Source: Myxococcales bacterium (lineage in GTDB: Bacteria > Myxococcota_A > Polyangia > Polyangiales > Polyangiaceae). From it: DNA of 64,000 nucleotides. Below the pieces are notes generated by a model that did no database searches, was not told where the DNA came from, and was given only the letters and a program-made list of their open reading frames with translations. A program made the position numbers and the translations under genes. Location of the stretch: assembly GCA_016712525.1 (NCBI GenBank), contig JADJQX010000007.1:1674001-1738000 (forward strand). Direction: 5' to 3'. Positions 25,851 through 33,824 of the stretch are shown here, in pieces (the stretch's first letter is position 1; every line of letters begins with the position of its first letter).

Positions 25851-27161
25851 ATGAAGATTACCTGCCAGGAGTGCCAGTCCAACTTCAGCGTCGCCGACGA
25901 AAAGGTCGCCGGCACCGTCGTCAAGATTCGCTGCAAGAAGTGCGGCGCTACGATGGTCGTCAACGGAAAAGACGGGACCACGACGACGGAGCGAAAGTCC
26001 CTCCCCGACGACGCCCCCGCCCTCTCGGGGAGCGACGTCACCGAGGCGGCTTCGTCCGAGGAGTCCGAGCCGCGCGCCGCGCTTCGCGAAGGCGGTCGCG
26101 ACAAGAGCAAAGACCTCTTCGGAGACGCAGCCAGCGCTGGAAGCGAAGGCGACGGCGGGAAGACCGAGGCCAAGCTCACCGGCGGCCGCAACGAGTCGAG
26201 CGTGCTCTTCTCGCTGAAGTCGCTCACGAAAGAGGGCGACGCAGCCCCCGCGAAGGCCGCCGAGGAGTCGAAGACCACGGCGTCGGGCGACGGATCGGGC
26301 CTCATCGACATCCGCGCGCTCGCCGGCAAAAAATCGGACGACAAACCGTCCGCGGCGGTCGACGACATCCTGAGCCTCGGAGGCGGAGGCGCGTTCGGGC
26401 CTTCGCTCACGGCACCGAACCTCGCGGCGGCTCCCGTCGTCGAGACCACGCCGAGCGAGGCGCCGAAAGAGAAGAGCAACCGCGGCATCATCTTCGCCAT
26501 CATCGGCAGCGCGGTGTTCTTGGGTGTCGTCATCGTCATCGCCGTGGTCGCCACGCGGCCGAGCGGCGACGCGACCCGACCCGACCCGGTGACGACCACG
26601 TCGGCGTCGCCCACTCCGCAGACCAGCGCCGATACCCCCAAGGTGGCGCAGACCACCCCTCAACCCACCGAGACGACGACGGCCAAACCGCCGGGCGAGC
26701 TACCCACGTCGATCCCGAGCTCGGGTCACGGCGCGGTCGCGGCCGCCCCGAAGGCCTCGGCCAAGACCGAGCCCACCACGCAGCCGGTCGCCGCGGTGAC
26801 GCCGACGGTGACGAAGCCCCTCTCCCTCGAAGAAGAGCTCCGCAAGAAGGCGGGGCAACCGACGACCGCGCCGACCAAGCCTGCCGAGACCGGCGGGGGT
26901 GGCTCGTTCGACCGCGCCGCCGCAGGTATCTCGCTCGGCGGCATCAACATCGCGAGCTGCAAGAAGCCCGACGGGCCCACCGGCTCCGGCCACGTGACCG
27001 TAACGTTCGACCCGAGCGGGAGCGTGCAGTCGGCGATCATCGACGGGGGTCCGTTCCCCGGAACGCCGGTCGGCGGTTGCATCGCGGGCAAGTACCGCGG
27101 CGCCCACGTGCCTGCGTTCTCCGGGAGCCCGGTCAAGGTCGGCAAGAGCTTCACGCTCTGA
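25851..27161 (+). CDS. Zinc-ribbon (MJ0042-type) protein with membrane helix and TonB-like C-terminal domain
   Basis: 436 residues. The N-terminal zinc ribbon has CQEC (C5, C8) and CKKC (C28, C31). A charged Ser/Asp/Glu-rich linker leads to one membrane helix (about 212-234, GIIFAIIGSAVFLGVVIVIAVVA), then a Thr/Pro/Lys-rich extension. The C-terminal domain (about 365-436) begins IASCKKPDGPTGSGHVTVTFDPSG and has two Cys. The layout, cytoplasmic zinc ribbon to periplasmic TonB/energy-transfer-like domain, resembles the gliding-motility protein GltJ/AgmX of Myxococcus, but the GYF domain is missing. An ancestral or paralogous envelope-coupling role is inference. The ATG follows GAGGA at unusually close spacing. 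Confidence 0.7.
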   Translation: MKITCQECQSNFSVADEKVAGTVVKIRCKKCGATMVVNGKDGTTTTERKSLPDDAPALSGSDVTEAASSEESEPRAALREGGRDKSKDLFGDAASAGSEGDGGKTEAKLTGGRNESSVLFSLKSLTKEGDAAPAKAAEESKTTASGDGSGLIDIRALAGKKSDDKPSAAVDDILSLGGGGAFGPSLTAPNLAAAPVVETTPSEAPKEKSNRGIIFAIIGSAVFLGVVIVIAVVATRPSGDATRPDPVTTTSASPTPQTSADTPKVAQTTPQPTETTTAKPPGELPTSIPSSGHGAVAAAPKASAKTEPTTQPVAAVTPTVTKPLSLEEELRKKAGQPTTAPTKPAETGGGGSFDRAAAGISLGGINIASCKKPDGPTGSGHVTVTFDPSGSVQSAIIDGGPFPGTPVGGCIAGKYRGAHVPAFSGSPVKVGKSFTL

Positions 27162-27177
27162 GCCCGCTGCACGACGT

Positions 27178-27210
27178 GACGTGACGCCCGCGCGCTCGGA
27201 GCGTCACGTC
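27178..27210. terminator. Bidirectional hairpin between convergent genes
   Basis: GACGTGACGC (27178-27187) and GCGTCACGTC (27201-27210) are perfect inverted copies with a 13-base loop. The right arm overlaps the stop codon of the minus-strand amidohydrolase gene. Position between two convergent gene ends supports a shared terminator; there is no U-tract. Confidence 0.5.
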
Positions 27211-28085
27211 GCGCGCGGCGCCGAGACTTCGTCGACCACGGCGAGCACCATCGCGACGTGCGCCGCGAGGCGAGCCGCTCGATCTCGCGATCGCCACGAG
27301 CTCTCGAGGGTAAGCTCGGGGATCCCGAGGCGAGAGGCGTACCCTTGGGTCGCTTGCATGCCGAGGAGGGTCGCCCAGGCGAAGGTGAGCGCGCGCGTGG
27401 TGAGGCTCGGCCCCGCGACCCCCGGAGGAGAGAGCACCCGCCCGAAGTAGTCTCGCGTGGCGAGCTTCGTCCCGGCGGCAGAGAGGCGACGCGCGAGGCG
27501 GGCAGAGCGTCCCTCACCGACCTCCGGGTTCGCGAAGAAGAACGTCGCGTCTTGCGGGCCCTCGTGAAGCGACACGATGAACGTCGGGCGAAGCGCTTCG
27601 ATCACGCGCCGGACGAGGCGCGCCTCCGGCGTCGCAAAGCGAACAAAATCCCTATTGATATCATAACCTTCGCCATTAAACCGGGAGCGCTCGACCGCGC
27701 CCACGGGGTTCACGGGGAGGAGGATTTGTACGTGCACGTCGCGGAGCTCGGTCTCGCGGAGGCGCCGCACGATCTCGGGGCACGCCAAGACCCCCGCGTG
27801 CTCGTTCCCGTGTACGCCGGCGAGCACGAGCACACGCTCGCGCGCGGACCGAGGCCCGAGCCCCACCGAGAGCACCTCGTGCACACGGCCTCGGAAGGGA
27901 ATGCGCTCGACGACGTCGACGTCGAGGCCACGAGCGGACTCGCGCAGCGTCGCTTCGAGCTCGTCCGGCGCGTAGGGCAGCTCCACGACGTCGAGCGCGG
28001 GGTCTCGCGCCGGGTGGTCGAACGCCCGCCGCCACAGGTGGTAGCGGGCGAAGGTCCTCACCTCGTCGACCGTCGGGACCTTCAC
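27204..28085 (-). CDS. Zinc carboxypeptidase/succinylglutamate desuccinylase-aspartoacylase-like (M14-fold) amidohydrolase
   Basis: 293 residues. The zinc site is GVHGNEHAG (H92, E95) with a later His in SLHEGP; SRFNGEGYDINRDF carries the substrate-binding Asn-Arg, and ELTLESSW the catalytic Glu region. These are M14-fold features, closest in style to short peptidase/desuccinylase members. The GTG start overlaps the stop of the O-methyltransferase (GTGA), so the two are co-translated; the long upstream extension in this frame is a shadow of that gene. Substrate unknown; coupling suggests the two act on a common small molecule. Confidence 0.8.
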   Translation of the reverse strand: MKVPTVDEVRTFARYHLWRRAFDHPARDPALDVVELPYAPDELEATLRESARGLDVDVVERIPFRGRVHEVLSVGLGPRSARERVLVLAGVHGNEHAGVLACPEIVRRLRETELRDVHVQILLPVNPVGAVERSRFNGEGYDINRDFVRFATPEARLVRRVIEALRPTFIVSLHEGPQDATFFFANPEVGEGRSARLARRLSAAGTKLATRDYFGRVLSPPGVAGPSLTTRALTFAWATLLGMQATQGYASRLGIPELTLESSWRSRDRAARLAAHVAMVLAVVDEVSAPRAT

Positions 28086-29068
28086 GCCGGCAAAGCCTCC
28101 AGGATCGACGTGCCCGCGGGGCTCACGAGCTGACGCCCGAGCGTGAAGCCCGTGCGCTCGAAGAGCGCGACGTACTCCGACGTCCTCCGTTGGCGCCCCC
28201 CGAGCAACGTCAGCATGTGGATGTCGAGCGTCTTCGCCCACGCCGGGCCAGGATCGTCAGGGACCACGAGCTCGATAACGAGAAGCTTCGCGCCGCTCGG
28301 CGCGGCCTTCCGCACGGCCTTGAGGATGCTCTCGCACTCCGCGTCGGGCCAGTCGTGGAGGATGTCCATGAGCAGGTAGAGGTCGCAGGACGGGAGCGCG
28401 TCCCGGAAGAAGTCGCCGGGGACGAGCGAGAGGCGATCCGTCGCGAGGGCCCGTGACTCGTCGACGACGTGCGGGAGGTCGAAGAGCACCCCCTCGGCGC
28501 CGGGGGAAGCGCCGAGGATGGCGCCGAGGAGCTGGCCCTTTCCTCCGCCGATGTCCGCGATGCGCTTCGCCGATGCGAAATCGTAGGTCGCGAGGACGGC
28601 GCCGATCTCGCCCTGCGCCTTGCCGACCATCGCCGCGTTGAAGACCGCGCTCGCCTCGGGGTGCTTCGCGAAGTAGGCCCAGTACCCGCCTTCGAAGACG
28701 GTCTCCGACGCGGGGCGCCCGGTCGCCACGGTGTGGGAGAGCGCGCCGTAACCCTGCCAGTTGACGGGGAGCCCGAACATCCGCGCGAACGCGCGCATCG
28801 AGGCCGGGTGATCCGTGCGCAGGAAGCGCGACACCTCGGAGTGCGCGAAGCCACCCGCACGAGCCTCGAAGATCCCGTGCGCGGCGAGGAGCTGCATCAC
28901 CCGACCGAGCGCATCGGCGTCGGCGCCCACGGCCGCTGCGAGCTCGGCCGCCGTCCGAGGGCTCTCGTCGACGTGGTCGGCGACGCCGAGATCGGCGACG
29001 ACGTGCATGCAGCGCGGGAGGGCGTATCCCCCGGCGATTTCGATGATTCGTTGGATCGGGTGAGTCAT
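28082..29068 (-). CDS. SAM-dependent O-methyltransferase (plant/ASMT-like family 2)
   Basis: 328 residues. An N-terminal winged-helix dimerisation domain (ALPRCMHVVADLGVADHV ... LGRVMQLLAAHGIFE) precedes a class I methyltransferase domain with SAM motif I IADIGGGKGQLLG, FDLPHVV, and LMDILHDWPDAEC containing the catalytic His followed by Asp. The family methylates hydroxyl groups of aromatic or polyketide metabolites. AGGAG lies nine bases before the ATG and is part of a strong leader hairpin (see 29077-29119). Co-translated with the downstream M14-type hydrolase. Confidence 0.9.
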   Translation of the reverse strand: MTHPIQRIIEIAGGYALPRCMHVVADLGVADHVDESPRTAAELAAAVGADADALGRVMQLLAAHGIFEARAGGFAHSEVSRFLRTDHPASMRAFARMFGLPVNWQGYGALSHTVATGRPASETVFEGGYWAYFAKHPEASAVFNAAMVGKAQGEIGAVLATYDFASAKRIADIGGGKGQLLGAILGASPGAEGVLFDLPHVVDESRALATDRLSLVPGDFFRDALPSCDLYLLMDILHDWPDAECESILKAVRKAAPSGAKLLVIELVVPDDPGPAWAKTLDIHMLTLLGGRQRRTSEYVALFERTGFTLGRQLVSPAGTSILEALPA

Positions 29069-29076
29069 GCCACGTC

Positions 29077-29119
29077 ACTCCTGGTCGTTGATGGGTGCCG
29101 AGACAGCACCCCCAGGAGT
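29077..29119 (-). promoter_or_regulatory. Leader RNA hairpin that would sequester the O-methyltransferase ribosome binding site
   Basis: In the minus-strand transcript, ACTCCTGG (29119-29112) is fully complementary to CCAGGAGT (29084-29077), which contains the AGGAG ribosome site. Between them GGGTGC and GCACCC make a second 6-bp stem with a 7-base loop, stacked directly on the first on one side and separated by eight unpaired bases on the other. The whole element is 43 bases. The structure would block translation unless opened; ligand, temperature or protein control are all possible. I could not match it to a known riboswitch class. Confidence 0.55.
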
Positions 29120-29282
29120 TCATGGTCGAGGACCCGCGGTCGCCCGACAAGGTCCATCCTGCGAGGGACGCGAGGGAGACCCGGCGCACGCGCCGAAGAA
29201 AATCGAGCCGACCGTGATCCCTTTCGCCCGCTCCCCCCACGAACCGGTGTGAGTCACTTCCCGGGGGGAAACCGGAGCTTTC

Positions 29283-30032
29283 ATGCGAACCACCATCGGA
29301 ATTTTTTCGGCCGTCTCCCTCGTCCTCGTCACCTTCGCTTGCTCGGGCGACAGCGAGGTGCCGGGCACCCGCGTCGCGACGGCGCTGTCCAAGGCCCAGT
29401 GCGACGCGAAGCTCTTCCGTGCCGACACGGAGACATGTCGTACGAGCTACGACACCTGCCGCGCTTCGCGGGACGCGAGCGTGTGCCGTGATGCCTACGT
29501 GGCCTGCCTCCCCGCGTTTCCGGCCGAGGCGAGCGGCGGAGGCGACCGCGGCGGGCGCGACGACGACCGCGGCGGAAACGTGGAGCGCCGCGATCGCGGC
29601 GGTGACTCGGTGGGCGCGACCTCGGCGCTCGCCACCTGCGCGTCGGCGCGCGCCACGTGCATCACGAGCACCCAAGACCCTTCGGGCTGCGGAGCGACGG
29701 CCGCCGAGTGCGTCAAGCGAGCCCTCCACGACGCGTTCATCGCCACGTGCGCCGACGCCAAGACACGATGTGACGACGAGGACTACGAGGCCGAGCCGTG
29801 CACGGCCATCACGGCGCGCTGCGCGGAGGGCGTCGCTTACGACAAGGTCCCCGAGAGCCAGTGCGCCTCCCCCGCCCTCCCGGCGCCGCTCCCGGCCGCG
29901 ACCGACGCGGGGACGACCTCCGACGCGACCGTCGACGCCGCCGTGGTGCCCGACTCGGCCGCCCCCGACTCCGCCGCGGTGGTCGACGCGGCCGTCCCCG
30001 ACGCCGCGGACGCCGCGACCGACGGAGGCTGA
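29283..30032 (+). CDS. Cys-rich lipoprotein with Asp/Ala-rich C-terminal tail
   Basis: 249 residues. The signal peptide ends in a lipobox-like VTFAC (Cys20). The body has many spaced cysteines in patterns such as C-x6-C and C-x9-C (CDAKLF.., CRTSYDTCRASRDASVCRDAYVAC, CASARATC, CADAKTRC), suggesting disulphide-bonded helices. A central Gly/Asp/Arg-rich linker (about 86-110) splits the two Cys-rich halves, and the last 50 residues are DAxxxDA-type low complexity. Family not recognised. Divergent from the O-methyltransferase across 214 bp containing no other gene. Confidence 0.75.
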   Translation: MRTTIGIFSAVSLVLVTFACSGDSEVPGTRVATALSKAQCDAKLFRADTETCRTSYDTCRASRDASVCRDAYVACLPAFPAEASGGGDRGGRDDDRGGNVERRDRGGDSVGATSALATCASARATCITSTQDPSGCGATAAECVKRALHDAFIATCADAKTRCDDEDYEAEPCTAITARCAEGVAYDKVPESQCASPALPAPLPAATDAGTTSDATVDAAVVPDSAAPDSAAVVDAAVPDAADAATDGG

Positions 30033-30053
30033 GCGCGAGCGCCTCGTGGATGG

Positions 30054-30725
30054 TCAGCGCGCGACGACGAGCGCCTCGAGATCGGCGAAGCGCTCGAGGA
30101 GATGGTCGGGGCCGGACGCACGCAGCACGTGCTCCGGCACGAACGGACCGAGCACGGCGATCGTCGTGGCGCCGAACGCCCGGCCCGCCACGACGTCGAC
30201 CGGGCTGTCGCCCACCATGCCGACGGCGGATCGCGGCGGGCGGGAGCTCCCGAGCCCGGCGTAGGCGCGTTCGAGCACGGCGGGGTCGGGCTTCAGCCGG
30301 GGGACGTCACCGCCGGCTGCAACCGATGGAAACCATGGAAGAATTCCGAGCCCATCGAGGACCGCGAGGGCCACGGGGCGGGGCTTGTTCGTCGCGAGGG
30401 CGAGCAGGACTCCGCGCTCGACGAGGTGGCCGAGCGTCTCTCGGACGCCGGGCAGCAGGACCGTGTGCTCGACGGGGTGCGCGAGGTAGCTCTCGAGGAA
30501 GGGCCCGAGCGCGTCGTCGACGACCGCGGCACTTGCGTCGACCTCGAGCGCGCGTGCGAGCAGGAGGCGCGCGCCGTCACCGACGAACGAGACGACCCGC
30601 GCTTCGTCGAGCTCGGGTCGCCCCACGGCTACGAGCGCCGCGTTGCAGGCGCGGGCGATGTCCCGACGCGAGTCGACGAGCGTCCCGTCGAGGTCGAGGA
30701 GGAGGGCGCGCAGGCCGAGGCTCAT
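30054..30725 (-). CDS. HAD-superfamily phosphatase (phosphoglycolate phosphatase-like)
   Basis: 223 residues. Motif I LLLDLDGTLVDS (D11 nucleophile, D13), motif II in LALATNKP, motif III Lys in RLKPDP, motif IV MVGDSPVDV. The helical cap between motifs I and II places it with subfamily IA Gph/beta-phosphoglucomutase-like enzymes. The ATG at 30725 begins the first strand directly. The substrate is not decidable; 2-phosphoglycolate is the usual guess. Divergent from the dehydrogenase-like gene. Confidence 0.88.
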   Translation of the reverse strand: MSLGLRALLLDLDGTLVDSRRDIARACNAALVAVGRPELDEARVVSFVGDGARLLLARALEVDASAAVVDDALGPFLESYLAHPVEHTVLLPGVRETLGHLVERGVLLALATNKPRPVALAVLDGLGILPWFPSVAAGGDVPRLKPDPAVLERAYAGLGSSRPPRSAVGMVGDSPVDVVAGRAFGATTIAVLGPFVPEHVLRASGPDHLLERFADLEALVVAR

Positions 30726-30807
30726 ACGAGCCGGATATCCCGACTCGCCGTGCGAAGTCACTCCTGTCGTACTTGACGAAGGGGCGAAGGCGCGGAACCG
30801 TGGGCGC

Positions 30808-31671
30808 ATGGCTCACATCGCGTGGATCGGCGCAGGTCTCTTGGGCGCGGGCTTCGTCGAGGCTGCGCTCGCGCGCGGCCTGGGCGTGACGGTCTGGAAC
30901 CGGACGGTCGCGAAGGCGAAGGCCCTCGAGGCCCTCGGTGCGCGCGTCGCTTCGAGCCTCGAAGAGGCCGTCGCGGGCGTCGAGCGCGTCCACCTCTGCC
31001 TCTCGGACGACGCCGCCGTGGACGCGGTGCTCGACCGAATCGTTCCGTGCCTCGGCCCCGGGGTGCCCGTGGTCTGCCACACCACGGTGTCTCCCGAGGG
31101 TGCACGCGCGCGCGCCGCGAGGCTCGCCACCAAGGGCATCGGGTTCCTCGCCTGCCCGGTGTTCATGAGCCCGGCCAACGCGCGGGCCGCCACGGGGCGG
31201 ATGCTCTGCGCGGGCCCCTCGGCGCTCGTCGCGGCGCTCGCGCCGGAGCTCCGCACCATGACCGGGGAGCTCATCGTGCTCGGCGAGGACGTGACGCGCC
31301 CGGCGACCCTCAAGCTCGTCGGCAACACGATGATCATCGGCATGGCCGCGGCGCTCGCCGACGCCATGACGGTCGCCGCGGGCGCCGGAGTCCCACCCTC
31401 GGAGGTACAGGCGTTCGTCGCGACGTTCCCGTTCGCGGCCTTGATCTCGGGACGCGGAGCGAAGATGGCGGAGGGCGACTTCACGCCGAGCTTCGAGCTC
31501 GCCATGGCGCGCAAGGACGTTCGGCTGATGCTCGAAGCTGCGGGCGCTCGCCCCGTCGCGGCTCTCGGCGGCATCGCTACGCGGATGGACGCGCTCATCG
31601 GCGAGGGCTTCGCGGAGAGCGATTTCGGCGTGCTCGCGAAGGACGCCCTCCCCGAGCACTTTTCTAAGTAG
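30808..31671 (+). CDS. Beta-hydroxyacid dehydrogenase family oxidoreductase (6PGDH/3-HIBDH-like)
   Basis: 287 residues. N-terminal Rossmann motif IAWIGAGLLGAGF, VTVWNRTVAKAKAL typical of NADP-preferring members, HTTVSPEGARARA at the substrate loop and LKLVGN with the catalytic Lys about residue 170. The helical C-terminal domain contains FELAMARKDVRL. Could also be an imine reductase or glyoxylate reductase-like member; substrate unknown. Its TAG is immediately followed by the stop of the convergent PHP gene, with no spacer. Confidence 0.88.
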   Translation: MAHIAWIGAGLLGAGFVEAALARGLGVTVWNRTVAKAKALEALGARVASSLEEAVAGVERVHLCLSDDAAVDAVLDRIVPCLGPGVPVVCHTTVSPEGARARAARLATKGIGFLACPVFMSPANARAATGRMLCAGPSALVAALAPELRTMTGELIVLGEDVTRPATLKLVGNTMIIGMAAALADAMTVAAGAGVPPSEVQAFVATFPFAALISGRGAKMAEGDFTPSFELAMARKDVRLMLEAAGARPVAALGGIATRMDALIGEGFAESDFGVLAKDALPEHFSK

Positions 31672-32553
31672 TTACGACAAGATCCACTCGACGGGCATCG
31701 CCCGGTGGCACATGCGTTCGAGCGTGCGCACGGGCGTCCCGCTCGGGGGGCGAGCGTAGGGCGCGTTCTGGTGGTCGTCCGACGACGCGGTCCAAAGCTT
31801 CTTCTTCGTGTCGGCGAGCTCGCGAAACCTCGCCGCGACCTCGGCCTTGTGCCTCGAGGTGTACACCTCGAGGCCGTTCGCGTGCTCGAGGACGGCCTCG
31901 GTGCGTGCCTTGTCGCGGTAGCGCGCCGGGTGAGCGACGATGTCGAGCGCGCCGTCGCCGCGGATGGTCTCGATGGCCTCCTCGGGGCTCCACGCGAAGA
32001 GATCGCGGTTCCTCTCCCCTTCCCAGAACGACACGTGGCGGTCCCGGAAGCTCTCGAAGAGCGGACGACGACGCTCGACAATACGAAGGATCATCGACTG
32101 AAGCGCGGGGAAGAGCGGCGCGGGGAGCTTCTCGAGGCTCGCCCCCTCCGCGGCGCCGTCGAGGGCCTCGCGATCGCTCTCTTCTTGCTCGGAGAGCCAC
32201 TCGAGCACGAGCTCCTTCCAGCGCTCCTGCACGAGCATGCCGCGACGGTAGAGGGCGGTCTGCTCGAGCCGGTATCCGTCGAGGTAGCTTGCCGGAAAGT
32301 ACGCGAGCACGTGGAACTGCTCGGCGCGCTCGGTGCCGAAGTGGAGGAACGAGGTGACCTCCATGGCCGGCAGAAAGAGCATGTTGGCGCGGGCTGCGGC
32401 CTCGGCGCCGCGCCGAACGGCCCCGAGGACGTCGTGATCGCAGATCGCGATGGCCTTCATCCCGAGCTGGCGACGGAGCTCGACGTACTCTTCGGGGGTC
32501 GCCCGACCGTCCGAGAAGTGGGTGTGGCCGTGGAGATCCGTCGCGACGAACAT
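31672..32553 (-). CDS. PHP-domain metal-dependent phosphoesterase
   Basis: 293 residues. DLHGHTHFSDG (H8, H10) opens the PHP fold; AICDHD, the Glu in MEVTSF, DIVAHPAR and ASSDDHQN provide the remaining metal ligands. The family includes 5'-3' nucleases, histidinol phosphatase-like and cyclic-nucleotide phosphodiesterases. It begins 15 bases after the stop of the lipoprotein gene on the same strand, so the two are probably co-transcribed. Confidence 0.88.
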   Translation of the reverse strand: MFVATDLHGHTHFSDGRATPEEYVELRRQLGMKAIAICDHDVLGAVRRGAEAAARANMLFLPAMEVTSFLHFGTERAEQFHVLAYFPASYLDGYRLEQTALYRRGMLVQERWKELVLEWLSEQEESDREALDGAAEGASLEKLPAPLFPALQSMILRIVERRRPLFESFRDRHVSFWEGERNRDLFAWSPEEAIETIRGDGALDIVAHPARYRDKARTEAVLEHANGLEVYTSRHKAEVAARFRELADTKKKLWTASSDDHQNAPYARPPSGTPVRTLERMCHRAMPVEWILS

Positions 32554-32568
32554 GGGACCGAGTGTCGC

Positions 32569-33654
32569 TCAGCGGCGCGACGTGGGCAACCTGTGGTCGG
32601 GGCCACCGGCGTTGTCCCAGCGGTCGGCGAGCAGCACGCGGGAGCCCGGGGCGTACCGGGCGTCGAACACCTCGGATCCGAACGACGGGACCACGAGGAA
32701 CGCGCGGACGTGGAAGGCGATACGCAGCTCGGGCGAGCTCGGAAGGAGCGCGATGGCGCCTTCGTACGCGACGCGGCGAGGGTCGCGCTGGGTCTGGAGG
32801 ACACGCGCGTTGGGAGTGGCCGCGAGCCGCAGCGACGACCAGGTGATCCCGTCGACGGTGTACACGGCGTCGACCTCGTACTCGATCGGGGCGATGGCAT
32901 CGACCACGACCGGACCGAAGCGCCCCGCCGACTGGCGACGACCGTAGCGAGCGTCGAGCCTCGAGCGATCGACGATCGCGTCGGCGCGCCAGTCGACCAT
33001 GGAGACCGTGACCGACTTGCCCATCACGAGGCCGCCGCCCTCGACGATGCGCGTGCGGGGCTCTCCTGCGGGGCCGTTGTCGAAGAGCGCGACCTTGTTC
33101 GGGAGGTCGTAGCCGAAGATCGGGAACGTGCGCGGCACCTGGATGCGGTCGCCGACGAGGAACGTCTTGCCGCCGGACGTCACCTGGAAGTCGATCGAGA
33201 ACGCCGCGGCCTTCTTGGGCACGGTGAAGGAGCGCGTCGAGCCGACCCGCGCGGTGCCCGTGGTGCCCCACGAGACGGGGAAGCTCGCCCTCGAGCGCAC
33301 GGCACCCGAGGCCTCGAGCCACTCGACCTTGGCAGTCACCTTGACGTTCGACGGCGTGAGGCCTTCGCGGTCCGCGTAGTCGAACACGTACACGAGCTCG
33401 TCGAAGGAGAGCTCCGCCTGGAGGCGTTCACCGGTGCGCACGAGCTCGTCGCCGCGGCTCGTCGACTCGTACCCGAAGGAGAACCCCTGGAGGCGCACGA
33501 CGCCCGTGCCGGCGGCCGACGTGAGCGCATCCTCGGAGTCGCCGAGATCGATACCGTCGACCTCGGCCGCGCACCCGACCTGGGCGAGGGCTCCGAGAGA
33601 AGCGGTTGCTACGGCGAGGCCCCGGGCCATCGGACGAACGTGGATGCGAACCAT
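32569..33654 (-). CDS. Secreted protein or lipoprotein of unknown function
   Basis: 361 residues. The N-terminus has Arg residues then a hydrophobic stretch ending LAQVGCAAEVDG, a possible but imperfect lipobox (Gln at -3). The mature part is beta-rich without recognisable motifs; repeated features are paired aromatic strands such as FSFGYESTSRGDEL and VYVFDYADREG. The ATG at 33654 lies behind GAAGGAATTG. It is followed closely by the PHP gene and is divergent from the GH13-radical SAM gene (170-bp gap). Family not recognised. Confidence 0.65.
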   Translation of the reverse strand: MVRIHVRPMARGLAVATASLGALAQVGCAAEVDGIDLGDSEDALTSAAGTGVVRLQGFSFGYESTSRGDELVRTGERLQAELSFDELVYVFDYADREGLTPSNVKVTAKVEWLEASGAVRSRASFPVSWGTTGTARVGSTRSFTVPKKAAAFSIDFQVTSGGKTFLVGDRIQVPRTFPIFGYDLPNKVALFDNGPAGEPRTRIVEGGGLVMGKSVTVSMVDWRADAIVDRSRLDARYGRRQSAGRFGPVVVDAIAPIEYEVDAVYTVDGITWSSLRLAATPNARVLQTQRDPRRVAYEGAIALLPSSPELRIAFHVRAFLVVPSFGSEVFDARYAPGSRVLLADRWDNAGGPDHRLPTSRR

Positions 33655-33824
33655 GGTCAATTCCTTCGGTTTTCGTGTTTCGAGCGGCGCCAGGGTGGCA
33701 ACCGCAACTCACGTGTGCGTTACTAGCTCCCAGGGTGGGTCCGTGCAAGGCGAAAGGTTACCTTCGTCCACATGACGCAGCTTCAGGGCGAACCCTCGGT
33801 CGGAGCGCGGGTAGGGTCTTCGGG

